A DNA stretch of 64,000 nucleotides from Capsicum annuum (taxonomy: Eukaryota; Streptophyta; Magnoliopsida; Solanales; Solanaceae), in NCBI RefSeq assembly GCF_002878395.1, contig NC_061115.1, positions 156,716,257 through 156,780,256 on the forward strand. Direction: 5' to 3'. Positions within the stretch are counted from its first letter, which is position 1. Each line of letters begins with the position of its first letter. The notes under the pieces are model-generated. The model was not told where the DNA came from. It did no database searches and saw only the letters and a program-made list of their open reading frames with translations. The position numbers and the translations under genes were made by a program. Below, piece after piece: positions 47,129 to 58,612 of this stretch.

Positions 47129-50100
47129 TGATAAATCTTTCTACTAATGCCTAAAGTAACATAAGTCCTCTCACCATGATCAAGCCTAACTTCAAATCAC
47201 AAAATACAACATGCCACACCACGATACTAGTCTAAACCATATGATTCAATCTTCTATATATATATTTTTTTAGAGATCACACCCTAAGCATATCGTGCCT
47301 TACCACTTCAATGACTAACTCAGATCTCTTACTATGGATTCACTAGCACATATTGTGTTCCTCCACTTAAATCTCAACATGTCATTCAAGCCTATCTTTA
47401 GAACCACATATGAACACCAAGATAAAGACCCATAAGGACATGCTTCACATATTCTCTAATCCACTATCAATATAACTCCCACGTGCTACCCCAAGAACAT
47501 ACACATATAAATTTCCACTAACCATTATATATATCAAAGACTTGGCCCCAGATCTTACTTCACACTTATGGCCTTACCTAAAACAAGCATACTATGATCT
47601 TCTATTAACAAGAAACATTTACTCATCGCCACTATCATCACATAAGGAGGAGTCACTAAAAGGTTAGAACATAAGACCTTGAAGCATGGGAGGATATTAT
47701 ACGAGACTTGACACTTAACTAAGGCCGAAGGACTAGCAAATCAACACCAGGGATTCATCAAAGTGATCTGAATTGGGGTATACATGACTATAAGCTGGAT
47801 CTCATCAATCATAAAGAGTATAGCATGGATTATGGGAACGAAGCACACTATAAAATGTGAGTACATAAGTCATGAGTTGCATGACCTCAATTTAGAGTTC
47901 ATAACATATAGAATGTGATTCTGACTACTGAATGAACTAAAACTCCTCATTTTAGAACTAGAAAAGCACATGATTCTCTATCATATACATGAACATAAAC
48001 TATGATCATGGAACTAAAATGTAAGGTATGAGTAGGTATTAGGATCACTAAAAAATACTGAGATAAGAATGGGTTGAGTCTCACCCTCACTTTCTGATGT
48101 TCTATATCATACTGACATCACTACTAGAATCTGAGAGCCTGACTTGGTTACTTGTTCTATCATCTCCCCCTTAGCTTTAAGTACTCATCTTAAGTTCGAG
48201 AGATACCTTACTAGACTCTAAATTAAACTACACTCATTGCATTCTGGGGTCTAGAATATGTCAATACACGTAGTTAATAGAACTTAACCCGAATGGCTAC
48301 ACCTGGAAGGGGAAAACCCACTGCTAATCCTACCTTCTGAGACACACTCTATCTTTCTATAGCCCCAATAGTCAATCACATAATACTTGAACACTTACTA
48401 ACTTCGAATCCTCGTAAGTATTCCCATAGTCAGAGTACATACCCTATAGCACTTCAACTCTTATTTCTGTTGGTTCAACCTTCAAAAATTTAAACTTAGA
48501 TTATAACACTTAATCATGGATCCAAGCCTTTGATGAGTCATACTACTAGTCTTTCTCAACCTAGCAACTCAACGGTACTACAATGTCCACTAGCCATACG
48601 CAAAATGTAATAGTCTTGGAAAATGCCGCAACGCCATATCACCTTGGGCATACTTCTACCTCATACATACAACATCATACTTTGTTACTAATCAAATAAA
48701 CTTAATCTATTTCATACAACATTCAATCCTAGTATCATTAACAAAGAAATCATCACATCCACCTTTATGGACATCAACTGTTCATACTTAATGTCTAGTG
48801 CTAAGCATGATTTACAATCCAACCTCACACGCAATTCTGACAAAACATTCATTATTAATCTTAAGCCACTATTCTTACATCCACATCCTACATTAAATTA
48901 AAGCCAATAGTCTAGCATCCATCATCTACCACCAATGAAGAAAGTAACATAATATACTAGTCCTTTGAATTGGGACATTCTATCAAAATACCTCAAAAAT
49001 CTACTACATACCTTCTCACAAGTAGTACTAATTTACAACTACTAACAAAAAGAAGGTCAAGAGGGGTAAAGTTATATAATAGACATGGTCAACCTTAATC
49101 TTATATTATAACCCCATATAATCTTATCTACTTACACGAATTTCTCATATTACACTTACTTACCCAAGCGTATATTTAGACTACCTTCAAATTCCACAAA
49201 CAACCATGAGTCTATAATTATAACTTACTGGCTCATCTAGCCATTTTCATACTTCAAGCAGACAACAATTCACCTTAACTAATACTCCTTCTCTACCTTC
49301 TACTAAACTAACACACAAGGACGTATCACTTTATAACCAACTCAATCTCATGCAAAAAGATTCGACTATACATATATTCAACCAACACAAGAACAACAAG
49401 TTGAACCACAAGTTGCTAGTGAATTGAAATAGGCCTCACACAGCTTCACCAGACTTTGATTTTTATATTTTGAACAAGAAAATGAAATGGATAACAAAGC
49501 AACTATGCTAGTGAATCGAAAGAGCCCCACACGGCTTTACTAGACTTTGATTTTTTTTTCAAAAACACTATGATAACAAGATTACATATTACAATAGATA
49601 GAAAATTGACACATAATATTCAATGATCTAAGGATACATATCTTACTCTGTATAAATAAAAATTTGAATCAAACACTTCCCCCACAGACTACCATACAAT
49701 CCCCACATGGTACTAGATACCACATTAGTCTATCACTATAAAGTGGTAAATCATCCTCAAACATCGGTTATTTAACTAAAATATTTATTTACACAAAAGT
49801 CACCCTCACTCTAACTTCTAACTTTGTGACTTCATATCACCAACCTCTTAGTCTAATCTCACTACCAATAGGTCATGACACCGACACTTTAGCTTATACT
49901 ACTAATCGGGTAGAAATATAGTTCCAATATTCTGCTACACATCATTCCCCCTAAAGCATGACATCTGCGACATAAATTTTTGAAAAGAGATGGAATACTC
50001 TTAATACCACAGGCGAAAAAGCATAATTTCATCAGAATCAAAGTTTACACAAAAATCAATACACTCTGAAGCACTAACGGACTCTTCTCAAGTCCTTACA

Positions 50101-50451
50101 AAAATTTTAAACTCTTACAAGGCTCAATCAGAAAGGACCATACCATTTAGACTCTAAATTTCTACACTTGAATCACCCTAATAATGAGACATATCTGGGC
50201 ACATCAAAGTAAGAAAAGAATTGGGATAACTTTACTTGCATATGGGCGACACCATAGCATAAATTAGAGTATGGAAGAGGAACATTCTAGCTCAATAGCA
50301 CGTACTAGAACATGAAGAAAGGGAAACATTCCTAAACTCCTAGTAGCCTCCTGCTTATAAGTGTGGCGCGCTACACACCCATAAATAAGACTCTACCCAA
50401 CGCAATTTTGCAGATACCCTGGGACCATGAACCGTGCTCTGATACTAAATT
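47129..50451 (-). other. LARD interior, unit X2 (non-coding)
   Basis: Counterpart of X1, with the same landmarks in the same order and no coding motif. Confidence 0.7.
50436..50447 (-). other. tRNA-iMet primer-binding site (unit X2)
   Basis: The minus strand reads TAGTATCAGAGC: one mismatch to the plant iMet site. Confidence 0.8.
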
Positions 50452-52705
50452 TATCATGATCTGAACCATGGCCCTGGCCGTAATGGACATCCCAAACCAT
50501 GAAGGCCCGAGATCCCTTCTAACTTGTAATCATATACACTATTCATATATAAATAGGAAATGCAAAAATAAAATCTGCTATGAAAACATGGTAATAATCT
50601 TAATTTAGTTTAACAATGAGGAATAAAATCTAATATCAACTAAACACCGTCTGAAAACTATCTATGAAATCTCTACTACACGATTAAATAACAACTATCT
50701 GAAAATTAGGACAAGGCCCTCAGTAGACCAAAACTATAATAAATAATAACTGTCTAAAAGAAACTAGGCCTTTTGAAATATAGAAGGCTCACCAACCGGT
50801 ACTCTTCACTCCTATATGATGAAATCTACTGCTTATCAGGACCCCTAGACTATGCCTTAAAACCTGGAGGGAGTAGGATCAATACAGATGTACTGGTACG
50901 CTGAGCAATCTATTCCAAAGCTTTTACATAAATAAAATAGTTGAGAGGTAGTCATAAATATCATGAAAGATATAATTTTCAAAACACATGGGCATTCTTG
51001 AAAAAACATAAAAAACCTTTCCGTCAAAAGCAGTTTTTGATCTTTGTATTACTTCTAAGTTAGGTGGCACTTCCCTACAAATCTGATATCCTAAGGGCTT
51101 TATGAAATCCTCCATTGACTCGATAGGGAAGCTACCAACCCAAGTGTGCCGCCAAGGTTGGACTGTCTGAGTCTAATACACCACAGGGCACTAGGCCAGC
51201 ATATAATAATATACCCGGATCGGCAAATCACAGTTTTGGGCAATGAGTTATCTGAACTCATGCCTTCTTCGAGGAACCACCTAAGCTCTATTTATTCTAA
51301 ATTTTATTATGTTCTGAATCATGCATTATTCTAGTTTCAACATCTAAAAAATCTGATTTCAAACGTGCATTCTATTCTGTTCTGAATTACTATGCCATTA
51401 TCTGGATTGGTGTCATCACACCAAGACTTTCAAGTCCTATTTTTGAACCATAATGCATCATGCATGATTCTTTCACTAAAACATAGTTCAGACCACCCAA
51501 ACATACAATTTAATAATGGGAATTCATGTTCCAAAAATATAAATCAAAACTATGCAAAATTCCCATCCTTTTAATAAACAAGTGGTGGTCATGTAATCTT
51601 TAACAAACCATGAATGTTGTTTACGTTCAATATTCATCAATATAAACAACCCTCTCTCTTTTGAAATCAAAATCATAATCCAAATATAATATTATTTAAG
51701 ACATTTCATAACATGTTTTTCAAGATTCATTCAAACGATTTCATAGTATATAATAAGTAAATGAATATCATCACAAGAGAGGGATTTTTCATGAATCATG
51801 CTCTCAATTCAATCATCAACCTTAAAACATATGCTTACAATATATATATAATTTTAAATCAATTTGGGGAAAATCTTAAAGGCCAAAACAATATCATCAA
51901 TGCTTCTAAAGCATGAATATATTCATAAATCTGAAAAAACCCTTTCTTAAAATCAAGATTTCCATACCCATGAAATTTTAGGAAAACCCCACGTACCTTA
52001 AATTAGAAGCTTTTGAATGAACTCTAGCTTTTGGGATGCTATATGTATGATTGATGGGTGCCTCTTATAACCCTCGTAATAGGGGTTCCGAATCTTGAAG
52101 AATTAAGGAAAACCCACGGTTAAATCTTGAGATATTTTGGTTTTTAGTTTGAAACCCTAGGGTGAGTCATTGATGAATTTGAGAGAAAACAATCATATTT
52201 TGGTGTTTTGGGAGTTTAATCTCGTGTTATAGCTAGATAAGAAGATACCCATTTTCCCCTAAAAAAGGCAAAAATAGAACCTGAAATTTTGGTGCGTATG
52301 ATAGGGCGTGCATCGCACACTTATCGCATGATGCTACTGTCTCAGTCACTCAAATAGCCATAATTTTTCACTCGGTATCGAATTTAGGAGAAATTGGTAT
52401 CGTTGGAAAGATAATTCTAATAAATTTAATTTGATACATAATAGGCCCTCTAATTCATTACATACAAAGAGTGATGGTCAATTGAATTTGACCCAAGTTT
52501 TGACGCTCACTCAAACTCGAATGAATGGAAAGCTTTTAACTCGTCCTTGAGTTTGGGGATCTATATGATCTTAATTCATGATCAAATAGGTTCCCACACT
52601 ACATAATTTTTTAACATGCTAAATTTGCATAGGATTTATGGATTTTGGATCATCTACACATAGAAACGATGGTTTTCGTTCTTGCCTAAAATGCAGGGTG
52701 TTACA
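50452..52705 (-). repeat. LARD LTR L2 (full, about 2.25 kb)
   Basis: The left edge is TATCATGATC (decayed TGTCACGACC) and the right edge GGGTGTTACA, followed directly by LINE ORF1. It aligns with L1. ORFs at 50924, 51146 and 51392 are chance. Confidence 0.78.
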
Positions 52706-53963
52706 TTTCTCCTCCTGCTGACCATGTTTTTGGTATTTCTTAGCTTCGACCTCTTTTTTCTTGCTACTTTCAGCCTAAATCTGATTATTACTTGGCAACT
52801 TTTCTGCAATTGTTGCTTTCCCTTATGGAAAACTTTTATTTACCTAGTCTTTAGTGCTTTCTTTTTGCTTCACACTGGTATCTTCTTGCTTGTCCTCTTG
52901 TTGATTTTGAAATAATGCATCACATACATTGGATGTCTAAATGTCCTCTTCCTTATCTACTATCTCTCCTATTATATGCCCATATCTATCTTTTTTGTAT
53001 CTATTTCTTCTTTGTAGCCCTCTATTTTTATTTTCAACTTCTTCTGTTATTTGTCCCTGCTTCTTCTTTGTTTCTTTTTCCTTCCCAAGTGCTTTGCCCT
53101 TTTTTGATGATGAATCTGATCATATATCTCTAGATTAATCTTCCAACAAGTAGTTTCCTCATGCCCTTGCAAACAACATTCCTTATAATATTTTGGCATG
53201 TGAGCATATTGAATACTGGCCCATTTTAACTTAATCTCTCCACTTATATCATCTTCTTCATTGATCTGCACTCTTTGAGGTAACTTGGCTAATATATCAA
53301 CTTCAATCTTCACTCTAGCACAACTAGTCCTAGAATGGTTTCTTGTAGACATGTTCACCATTAAAGGCTTTCCGACTATTGATACAATTGAGAAGATTGC
53401 TTTTTTGGCAAAAAAATTTGGTGGTAGGTCTAGCATGGAAATCCATGCAATGGATATGGTTGTTTCAACATTCGGTTCAAACCAGGGATACCATTTGATA
53501 GTTCTCATTTTCCAATACATGTCATTAACCTTAATATTATGAGCCACTGTTGATAATAAATTCACATAGTCCTCCAGCTGACTTAATGTAATCAATATAT
53601 GTCTTAAATCCATTACCCCTATTGTACAATCTCCTTTTATCCACATTGATAAAGGATAATTTTTCATAAAGCATTAATCTTTAGTCTACCATAAGAGAAC
53701 TTACCGATGACAACATATTGCAGATTCTCTTGTAATATTAATGCTTTCACTTCTGATGATTTCCATGTCAACATTGGCTCTCTATGCACCATTATCACTG
53801 GTTTAGGGGGAACCTTAGTACTGTTTTTCACGTAGGGTTTACTTTTTAGCAGGTTTGCATATTTTGGTGCCATACTTTGTTTCTTCTCTCCTTATAGTTG
53901 CTTCTTCGTAAAAGATTCATCTAGTGGATCAGCTCCACCAAAAATAGTAGCCATGTTGAACAT
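52706..53963 (-). pseudogene. LINE ORF1 (nucleic-acid-binding protein)
   Basis: It starts around 53963 (MFNMATIFGGADPLDESF), with a stop after TKKQL, then MAPKYANLLKSKPYVK and VIMVHREPMLTWKSSEV (53664-53873). After a frameshift it continues with KGDCTIGVMDLRHILITLSQ, MYWKMRTIKWYPWFEP, LPDL-like sequence, VGKPLMVNMSTRNHSRTSC, ARVKIEVDILAKLPQRVQI, and a zinc knuckle CCLQGHEETTCW (53047-53667). This is the DUF4283-type ORF1 of plant L1 elements. A charged tail follows to the LARD junction at 52706, where the end is lost. The frame of 206 codons is the longest in the window. Confidence 0.85.
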
Positions 53964-54051
53964 AATTTAGTGAATGTACGAAGATGGTTGCATGCGCTAA
54001 TATTAGGTTTAGATTACTCCTTGTTAGGTTGGTAGCTTCAAATTCCCCATT
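53964..54051 (-). other. LINE 5' end
   Basis: Short leader between ORF1 start and the TSD; no motif recognised. Confidence 0.5.
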
Positions 54052-54066
54052 AACTATGGATAAGGG
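54052..54066. repeat. Right TSD of the LINE
   Basis: AACTATGGATAAGGG, partner of 36376-36390. Confidence 0.7.
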
Positions 54067-54113
54067 CAAAATGGTAAAAACATGTAAAAATTGAAATTCA
54101 CAAATTTAGGTCA
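54067..54113 (-). repeat. LTR-B of G2, right part
   Basis: CAAAATGGTAAAAACATG through AATTTAGGTCA matches the last bases of LTR-A (34028-34073). It resumes LTR-B, broken by the LINE 17.7 kb to the left. Confidence 0.82.
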
Positions 54114-54790
54114 TTATAGCATCCGCCACTAAAAATCTAGTTTGTCCTCAAACTTAAAGGAAAAGAAATGCCTGAATAGGTAAAAAGCTGAGTGTAACTA
54201 CTATGTATGTTGTACTCGACTTGGATGATATCTCCATTGAACAAACACTGCATAAATATCTATGGAATGCAAATGTCTAGCATCCCTAGCTAAAATAAAG
54301 ACTGGCTCTTCAACAACGGTTAACATCTCATCAAACTGGATCGAGCCCCAACGAAGCATGTGAAACTCATCTGAAATATAGTGCCAAAGTATAGATACAT
54401 GAAAAACTAGATACATGACTATAAAGTATAGAGGTAAGTCGAACTCATAAGTGATCTCCCTAAATGTTTGAAGAATCTCAAATGGTGAAATGGTAAGCTT
54501 TCCCCTTTTCCCAAACCTTATCACGCCCTTCGTGGATGATAGAAGAAGAAAGCCTCGTTCACCAATACCAAAATTCAAGGAACAAAGCCTACCATTTTCA
54601 TAACTCTTTTGCCTACTCTGGGCTATCCAAAGTGTACCCTGAATCTCTAAAATCTGTCTAAGACTTGACAAGTAAGTCAGTACCACGGGTTATAACCTCT
54701 GAGGTCTCAAACTAACCAATAGGAGTTCGATAATGCCTACTATATAAAACCTCAAAATGGGCCATCTCAATACTTAAATGGTAGCTATTA
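54114..54790 (-). pseudogene. G2 integrase C-terminal region, copy 1
   Basis: The minus-strand frame at 54201-54686 reads SRQKSYENGRLCSLNFGIGE, FLLLSSTKGVIRFGKRGKLT, FEILQTFREITYEFDLPLYF, VMYLVFHVSILWHYISDEFH and TVVEEPVFILARDARHL. The tail LSLRTN lies at 54140. It starts abruptly at 54790 in the same NNSYH motif as copy 2 and there abuts Athila G3 sequence. By eye the copies are close to 90% alike, with small indels. Confidence 0.82.
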
Positions 54791-55990
54791 TTATAAGCTT
54801 CTGATTAGCAGTGATAGTTCACAAGGCTTTCATATGAAGATCCACTGGTCTACTTGTGAAATATTTTGGAAACCATTGACACATTCATCCCCATGAGTGT
54901 AAATGTAGACTATGCTAGGATAACGTTATTCCTCTTTTCACTATTTGGGAAAGAAAAAAATTTGTTGAATACTGAGTCAAAAAATTTAATCACATCATGG
55001 GACGACATGGAAAGAAATTCCTTATCTGCGTTTTCCCATTTGGAAAGACTGTGAGACTTTGTAGTAAGATTGTATGCTTCAAACAAAAGACAGAAGAGAA
55101 TATATACCATGCTTGGGAGCACTTCAAGGCATTTATTTGGGACTATCCACATTATCAACAGTCTAATGAGGTACTAGCTCATACTTTTATAGAGGAACTG
55201 ACCACACTACAAAATTTTGTTAGATTTAGCTACAGGTGGTCAAGCTTTTGAGATGATTTATGATGAGCTATACACTTTATTAAACTGCATCTCATAAGGA
55301 AATCCAGAGTGGCACGTAATTCTAGGAGTGCCATGAAGAAAGTTACAGGTGTGTTGGAGATGGACCAATACACTGCTTTATTAGCTTAGGTTGCTCTATT
55401 AGAAAATATGATAAACACTCAGTTCAGCATCCTGAAGATGGGAGCTGTACTGACTGCAAAAGTAGTTAATGCAGTTCAGCAAACCAATGGTTGGTGTGAG
55501 GTTTAGGGAAACGGTGGTCATTCTGCGGCCATGTATGCTGCAAATTTGGAGTCGATGATGTATGTGGGAAATGCTCAAGGAAAAATTATGGGAACACCTA
55601 CAACATAAAGTGGCAGACTCAACCACTGAATCAACAATGGAACACATAGCCGCACTAATTTCAGCAAGAATAGGCTCAACCAAATCAGTCAACTAGAACC
55701 TTGGAGGAGACAATGAAATAGATTCTAGCTAGTCAAATACAGCTGACTCCAGATGTAAAAAACTAGCAAACGACCTTGAGAAGCTTAGAGTTATAGTTGG
55801 TGCAGTTACAAAAAACACTTAATACTAGGTCTCAAGGTGGTTTCCAGGAGATACAAAAAATCTAAACATATAATGGCAATCACTTTGAGGAGTGGTAAGG
55901 AGATGAATGAAGAACCTCCAAAGGCAACTAAGGAGGTGGATGCAGAGTTAAGTTTCCCAAAGGTATCCAAATAAGTTGCTGAAAATTCAA
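54791..55990 (+). pseudogene. G3 gag
   Basis: MSVNVDYARITLFLFSLFGK (54866-55054) followed in another frame by FLICVFPFGKTVRLCSKIVC, NIYHAWEHFKAFIWDYPHY and VLAHTFIEELTTLQNFV (54997-55251) match the Athila gag core (LRLFPFSL, ARFFPP, EAWERFKELLRRCPHH in relatives). Sequence to about 55990 is the spacer with Gln-rich and Ser/Lys-rich stretches. Frameshifts are present; the true N-terminus is lost at the G2 junction. Confidence 0.82.
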
Positions 55991-56149
55991 GGAAGTCTGA
56001 GTACTCAAAAGAAAAAATTGTTGTAGAAGTGGAAAAGCAGATGCCGTAACTCCCTTTCCCACACAAGCATAGAAAAACAAAGAAGAATGCATATTTTAAG
56101 AAGTTTTTTGACACATTCAGGGAGCTTCACATTAACCTTCCTCTTTTAT

Positions 56150-56820
56150 ATATTTTGTAGGGTATGCCCAAATATACTAAGTACTTGAAAGATGTGGTTG
56201 CTAATAAGTTAAAGATGCAAAAAGTTGAAACAGTAGAACTCAAGTGCTATAATAACAAATAAAATGCCCAAAAATCTTATGGACCCAGGGAAGTTCACTC
56301 TCCCAATTCAGATTGGGAATAGTGAGGTGGTCCATACGCTAAGTGATTTAAGGGCAAGTGTCAACTTGATGCCCCTATATTTTTTTTAATATATCGGGCT
56401 TGGGAAAGCCAAGACCAAGCTTAGTGATGCTGCTGTTGGCAAATGAGAGCATAGCCCATCCCAAATGAGTGATAGAGGATGTCCTCATAAAGGTTACTAA
56501 ATTCATTATTCCTGCTGACTTTATTGTTCTATATTCTTAGGTAGACAAATAGGTACCAATCATCATGAGGCATCTATTCTTAGCAATGGGAGAAGTGTTG
56601 ATTGATGTAAGAGAGGGTACACTCATAATATGGTTGGAGGATGAAGTAGCGGTCTTTAAAGAATATAAACCACTAAACACACTACCCCATTATAAAGATC
56701 TGTGCATGATTACTATTATTGAAGGGGATAAGTTTGGGGTTGTTAGTTTGCCGAATACCTCTTCGAACACCCTCATTGAGCAGCCAAAGCCTCTATCACC
56801 TAAGCCCAATATAATGTAAG
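56150..56820 (+). pseudogene. G3 aspartic protease
   Basis: MPKYTKYLKDVVANKLKMQK-like sequence (from 56163) is followed by FTLPIQIGNSEVVHTLSDL and SVNLMP (about 56295-56375). After decay comes the downstream frame MRHLFLAMGEVLIDVREGTL, with EYKPLNTLPHYKDL (56565-56819). The active site region reads LSDLRASVNLMP where the family has SDLGASVNLMP: Asp kept, Gly changed to Arg, as in G1. Frameshifts separate the pieces. Confidence 0.82.
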
Positions 56821-57000
56821 TAGATAATCCTAAAAAGGCTAAAGTTGAGAATGATGTTGACCTTGAATGTTCACACTCAAGAGTTCAGAAATGAATACGA
56901 AGAAAAAAAATTAAGGAATTCAGCTAAGCAGTAGTTGGGTCGTGCGGTGACACTAAATTAGCCGCTACTTGGGAGGCAACCCAAGCTAAGTAGATATGTT
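56821..57000 (+). other. G3 pol deletion junction and post-integrase tail
   Basis: Protease sequence ends near 56890 and within some 40 bases the tail GGTCGTGCGGTGACACTAAA, GGGAGGCAACCC (56938-56984) follows, so all of RT, RNase H and integrase are gone. Confidence 0.75.
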
Positions 57001-58593
57001 TTATTTTTAGTATCTTTAGTTTTTATTTCATATATTTTTTTAGTTTAGTTTAATCACAGGTTAATGAAAAGTTTGAGTACTGAAAAAACCTGAGTTAAGG
57101 AGCACGGCAAAGACTAATTGTTGGGTTCTCAAACCTCCTTGATATATAAAATGCTTCTAGTTAGGCCTAAATACCTCAGGGAGTATTTCTATCTCTTTTT
57201 TGAAAGTGTACTTTGGGGACAAAGTATATTTTTAAGTGTGGGGTGGGGAGATTCCCATTTTTAGGATAAATTTAAAACTTTTGTGTTAGGAATAAGTGGG
57301 ATGTTCTTTTTGGTGCTATATATGATTACATGATGCAATTGCTTTTGTTGTAAATAGCATGTTGATTGAGTGAATTACTGATTTTAATACTCCTAGGCTC
57401 ATGATTTTGACTCTTGTACTTGTTGGATTAAAGTTGAATTCAGGAGATTGTTTGGTTAAGCATCTATAATGATCTTACTTGAAGTTGAGCATGTGACATA
57501 TGTGATGTGAGGTATTTGTATATTACTTGTAGCATGTGATATCTAGAACTTGCCTAGTGTGTGTACAAAGTAAAATAAAGAGTATGGGTTTAGAAGATAT
57601 AGGAATTTCCTTGATAGGCTTTTTTTTACATTCTATTTGGCCTACCCTTTATGCTTAATCCTAGTGAACCCTGTTGAGCCTTTATCTTTTTCTTTGGTAG
57701 CCTCATGTGTAGCTTAATCCCTTCTTTGATAGACTTTAATTTGATCCAAAGCTCCTAAGTGCTTTAGCAAAAGAATTAAGGGAGTTAAGGAGTGTGCAAT
57801 TGAATAAGGAAAAGTTGGAATTGAAGCCCCAAGGTGATAATTATTGGTGTTCAAAAGAATTATTATGTGTTGTGGTGGTGAGTTTAGTAATTAAAAAAAT
57901 AAAAAAAATTCAAATTGAATGAGTTGTGCATAGAATCCTCCCACCATAGTGTATGTAAATGAGCTTAATGCGATTGGGTGAAAATAAAATAATGGGGTAG
58001 ACAAAAGTGGTGTAATTTGATGGTTGGAGATCAGTTTTAATTGTATAATATAGTATATTAAAGCTCTTAGGGAAGATAGTCACTATTCATCCAAAATAGT
58101 TTCTACCCCGCCCTTAGCCTAAATTACAACTCAAAAAGACCTATTTGATCCTAATCTTAACATTCTGGTATTAGTGGAGTACTACTCTAAGGGCAAGCTT
58201 ATAATTCAATATGTGTAACTTGTGAATTCCTTGTGAGAGTGAGCAAAATTTGATTCTTGTACCCATTATGTTATAAATTGCTTTTATGTGAGTAATTATG
58301 GGTAACATTCTTGTTGTGAGGGCGCATGTTTGAGGAATGTGGGTGATTTTTATGATTTTCTTGATTGAGAAATAGGCATAAGTTTTCCACTTGTTGAGTT
58401 AATTCTTGAAGCTAGGATGTTTTGGAGTAGTGTTCATGAGCTTTCAATTGTGTATATAACATGCTCAGTGTAGAAACTTGCATTCTGTGTAGTCAGTGTA
58501 GTACTAACTTGAATGTCTTTCTTGTAGTAGAAGTGTAGAGTCTCCTCAGTCCATGATGCATTTAGTGAAGAGTTTTTCGAGGACAAATAAGTC
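57001..58593 (+). other. G3 3' non-coding region
   Basis: A polypurine-like TTTAAGTGTGGGGTGG lies at 57231-57246. No 3' ORF is present. The remainder is AT-rich with no coding motif. Confidence 0.65.
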
Positions 58594-58612
58594 TTTAAGT
58601 GTGGGGTGGTGA
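58594..58612 (+). other. Polypurine tract of G3
   Basis: TTTAAGTGTGGGGTGGTGA lies directly before the LTR. Its first 16 bases repeat exactly those at 57231-57246. Confidence 0.75.

Larger units (their letters stand above)
41024..52705 (-). mobile_element. LARD-like non-coding LTR retrotransposon in two tandem units
   Basis: Reading on the minus strand the order is LTR (52705-50452), primer site, non-coding interior X2 (50451-47129) and its tail (47128-46481), LTR L1 (46480-44335), primer site, interior X1 (44334-41024), then the LINE. No third LTR is present. Interiors X1 and X2 match at roughly nine bases in ten by eye. No gag or pol motif is present in about 7 kb of interior, so it must have used proteins from another element. 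The right edge ends GGGTGTTACA; no TSD can be assigned because the left edge lies within an interior. Confidence 0.75.
36391..54051 (-). mobile_element. L1-type LINE, minus strand, split by a LARD-like insertion
   Basis: The 3' end at 36391 is a short poly-A (TTTTTTT on +), followed upstream by ORF2 with RNase H, RT and a partial endonuclease, then the LARD insertion (41024-52705), then ORF1 (52706-53963) and a short 5' end at 54051. The LINE proper totals about 5.98 kb, near full length for plant L1. Part of ORF1's end and the endonuclease N-terminus are missing at the insertion junctions. It splits G2 LTR-B and is flanked by 15-bp TSDs. Confidence 0.85.

Noticed and set aside
41024..50451. 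Possible coding genes in the long LARD interiors
   Set aside because: Over 6 kb with only one ORF above 60 codons (42484-42699, not conserved in the paired unit) and no transposon domain.
52682..53138. Phe/Leu-rich + strand ORFs resembling membrane proteins
   Set aside because: Antisense shadow of the lysine-rich end of LINE ORF1.
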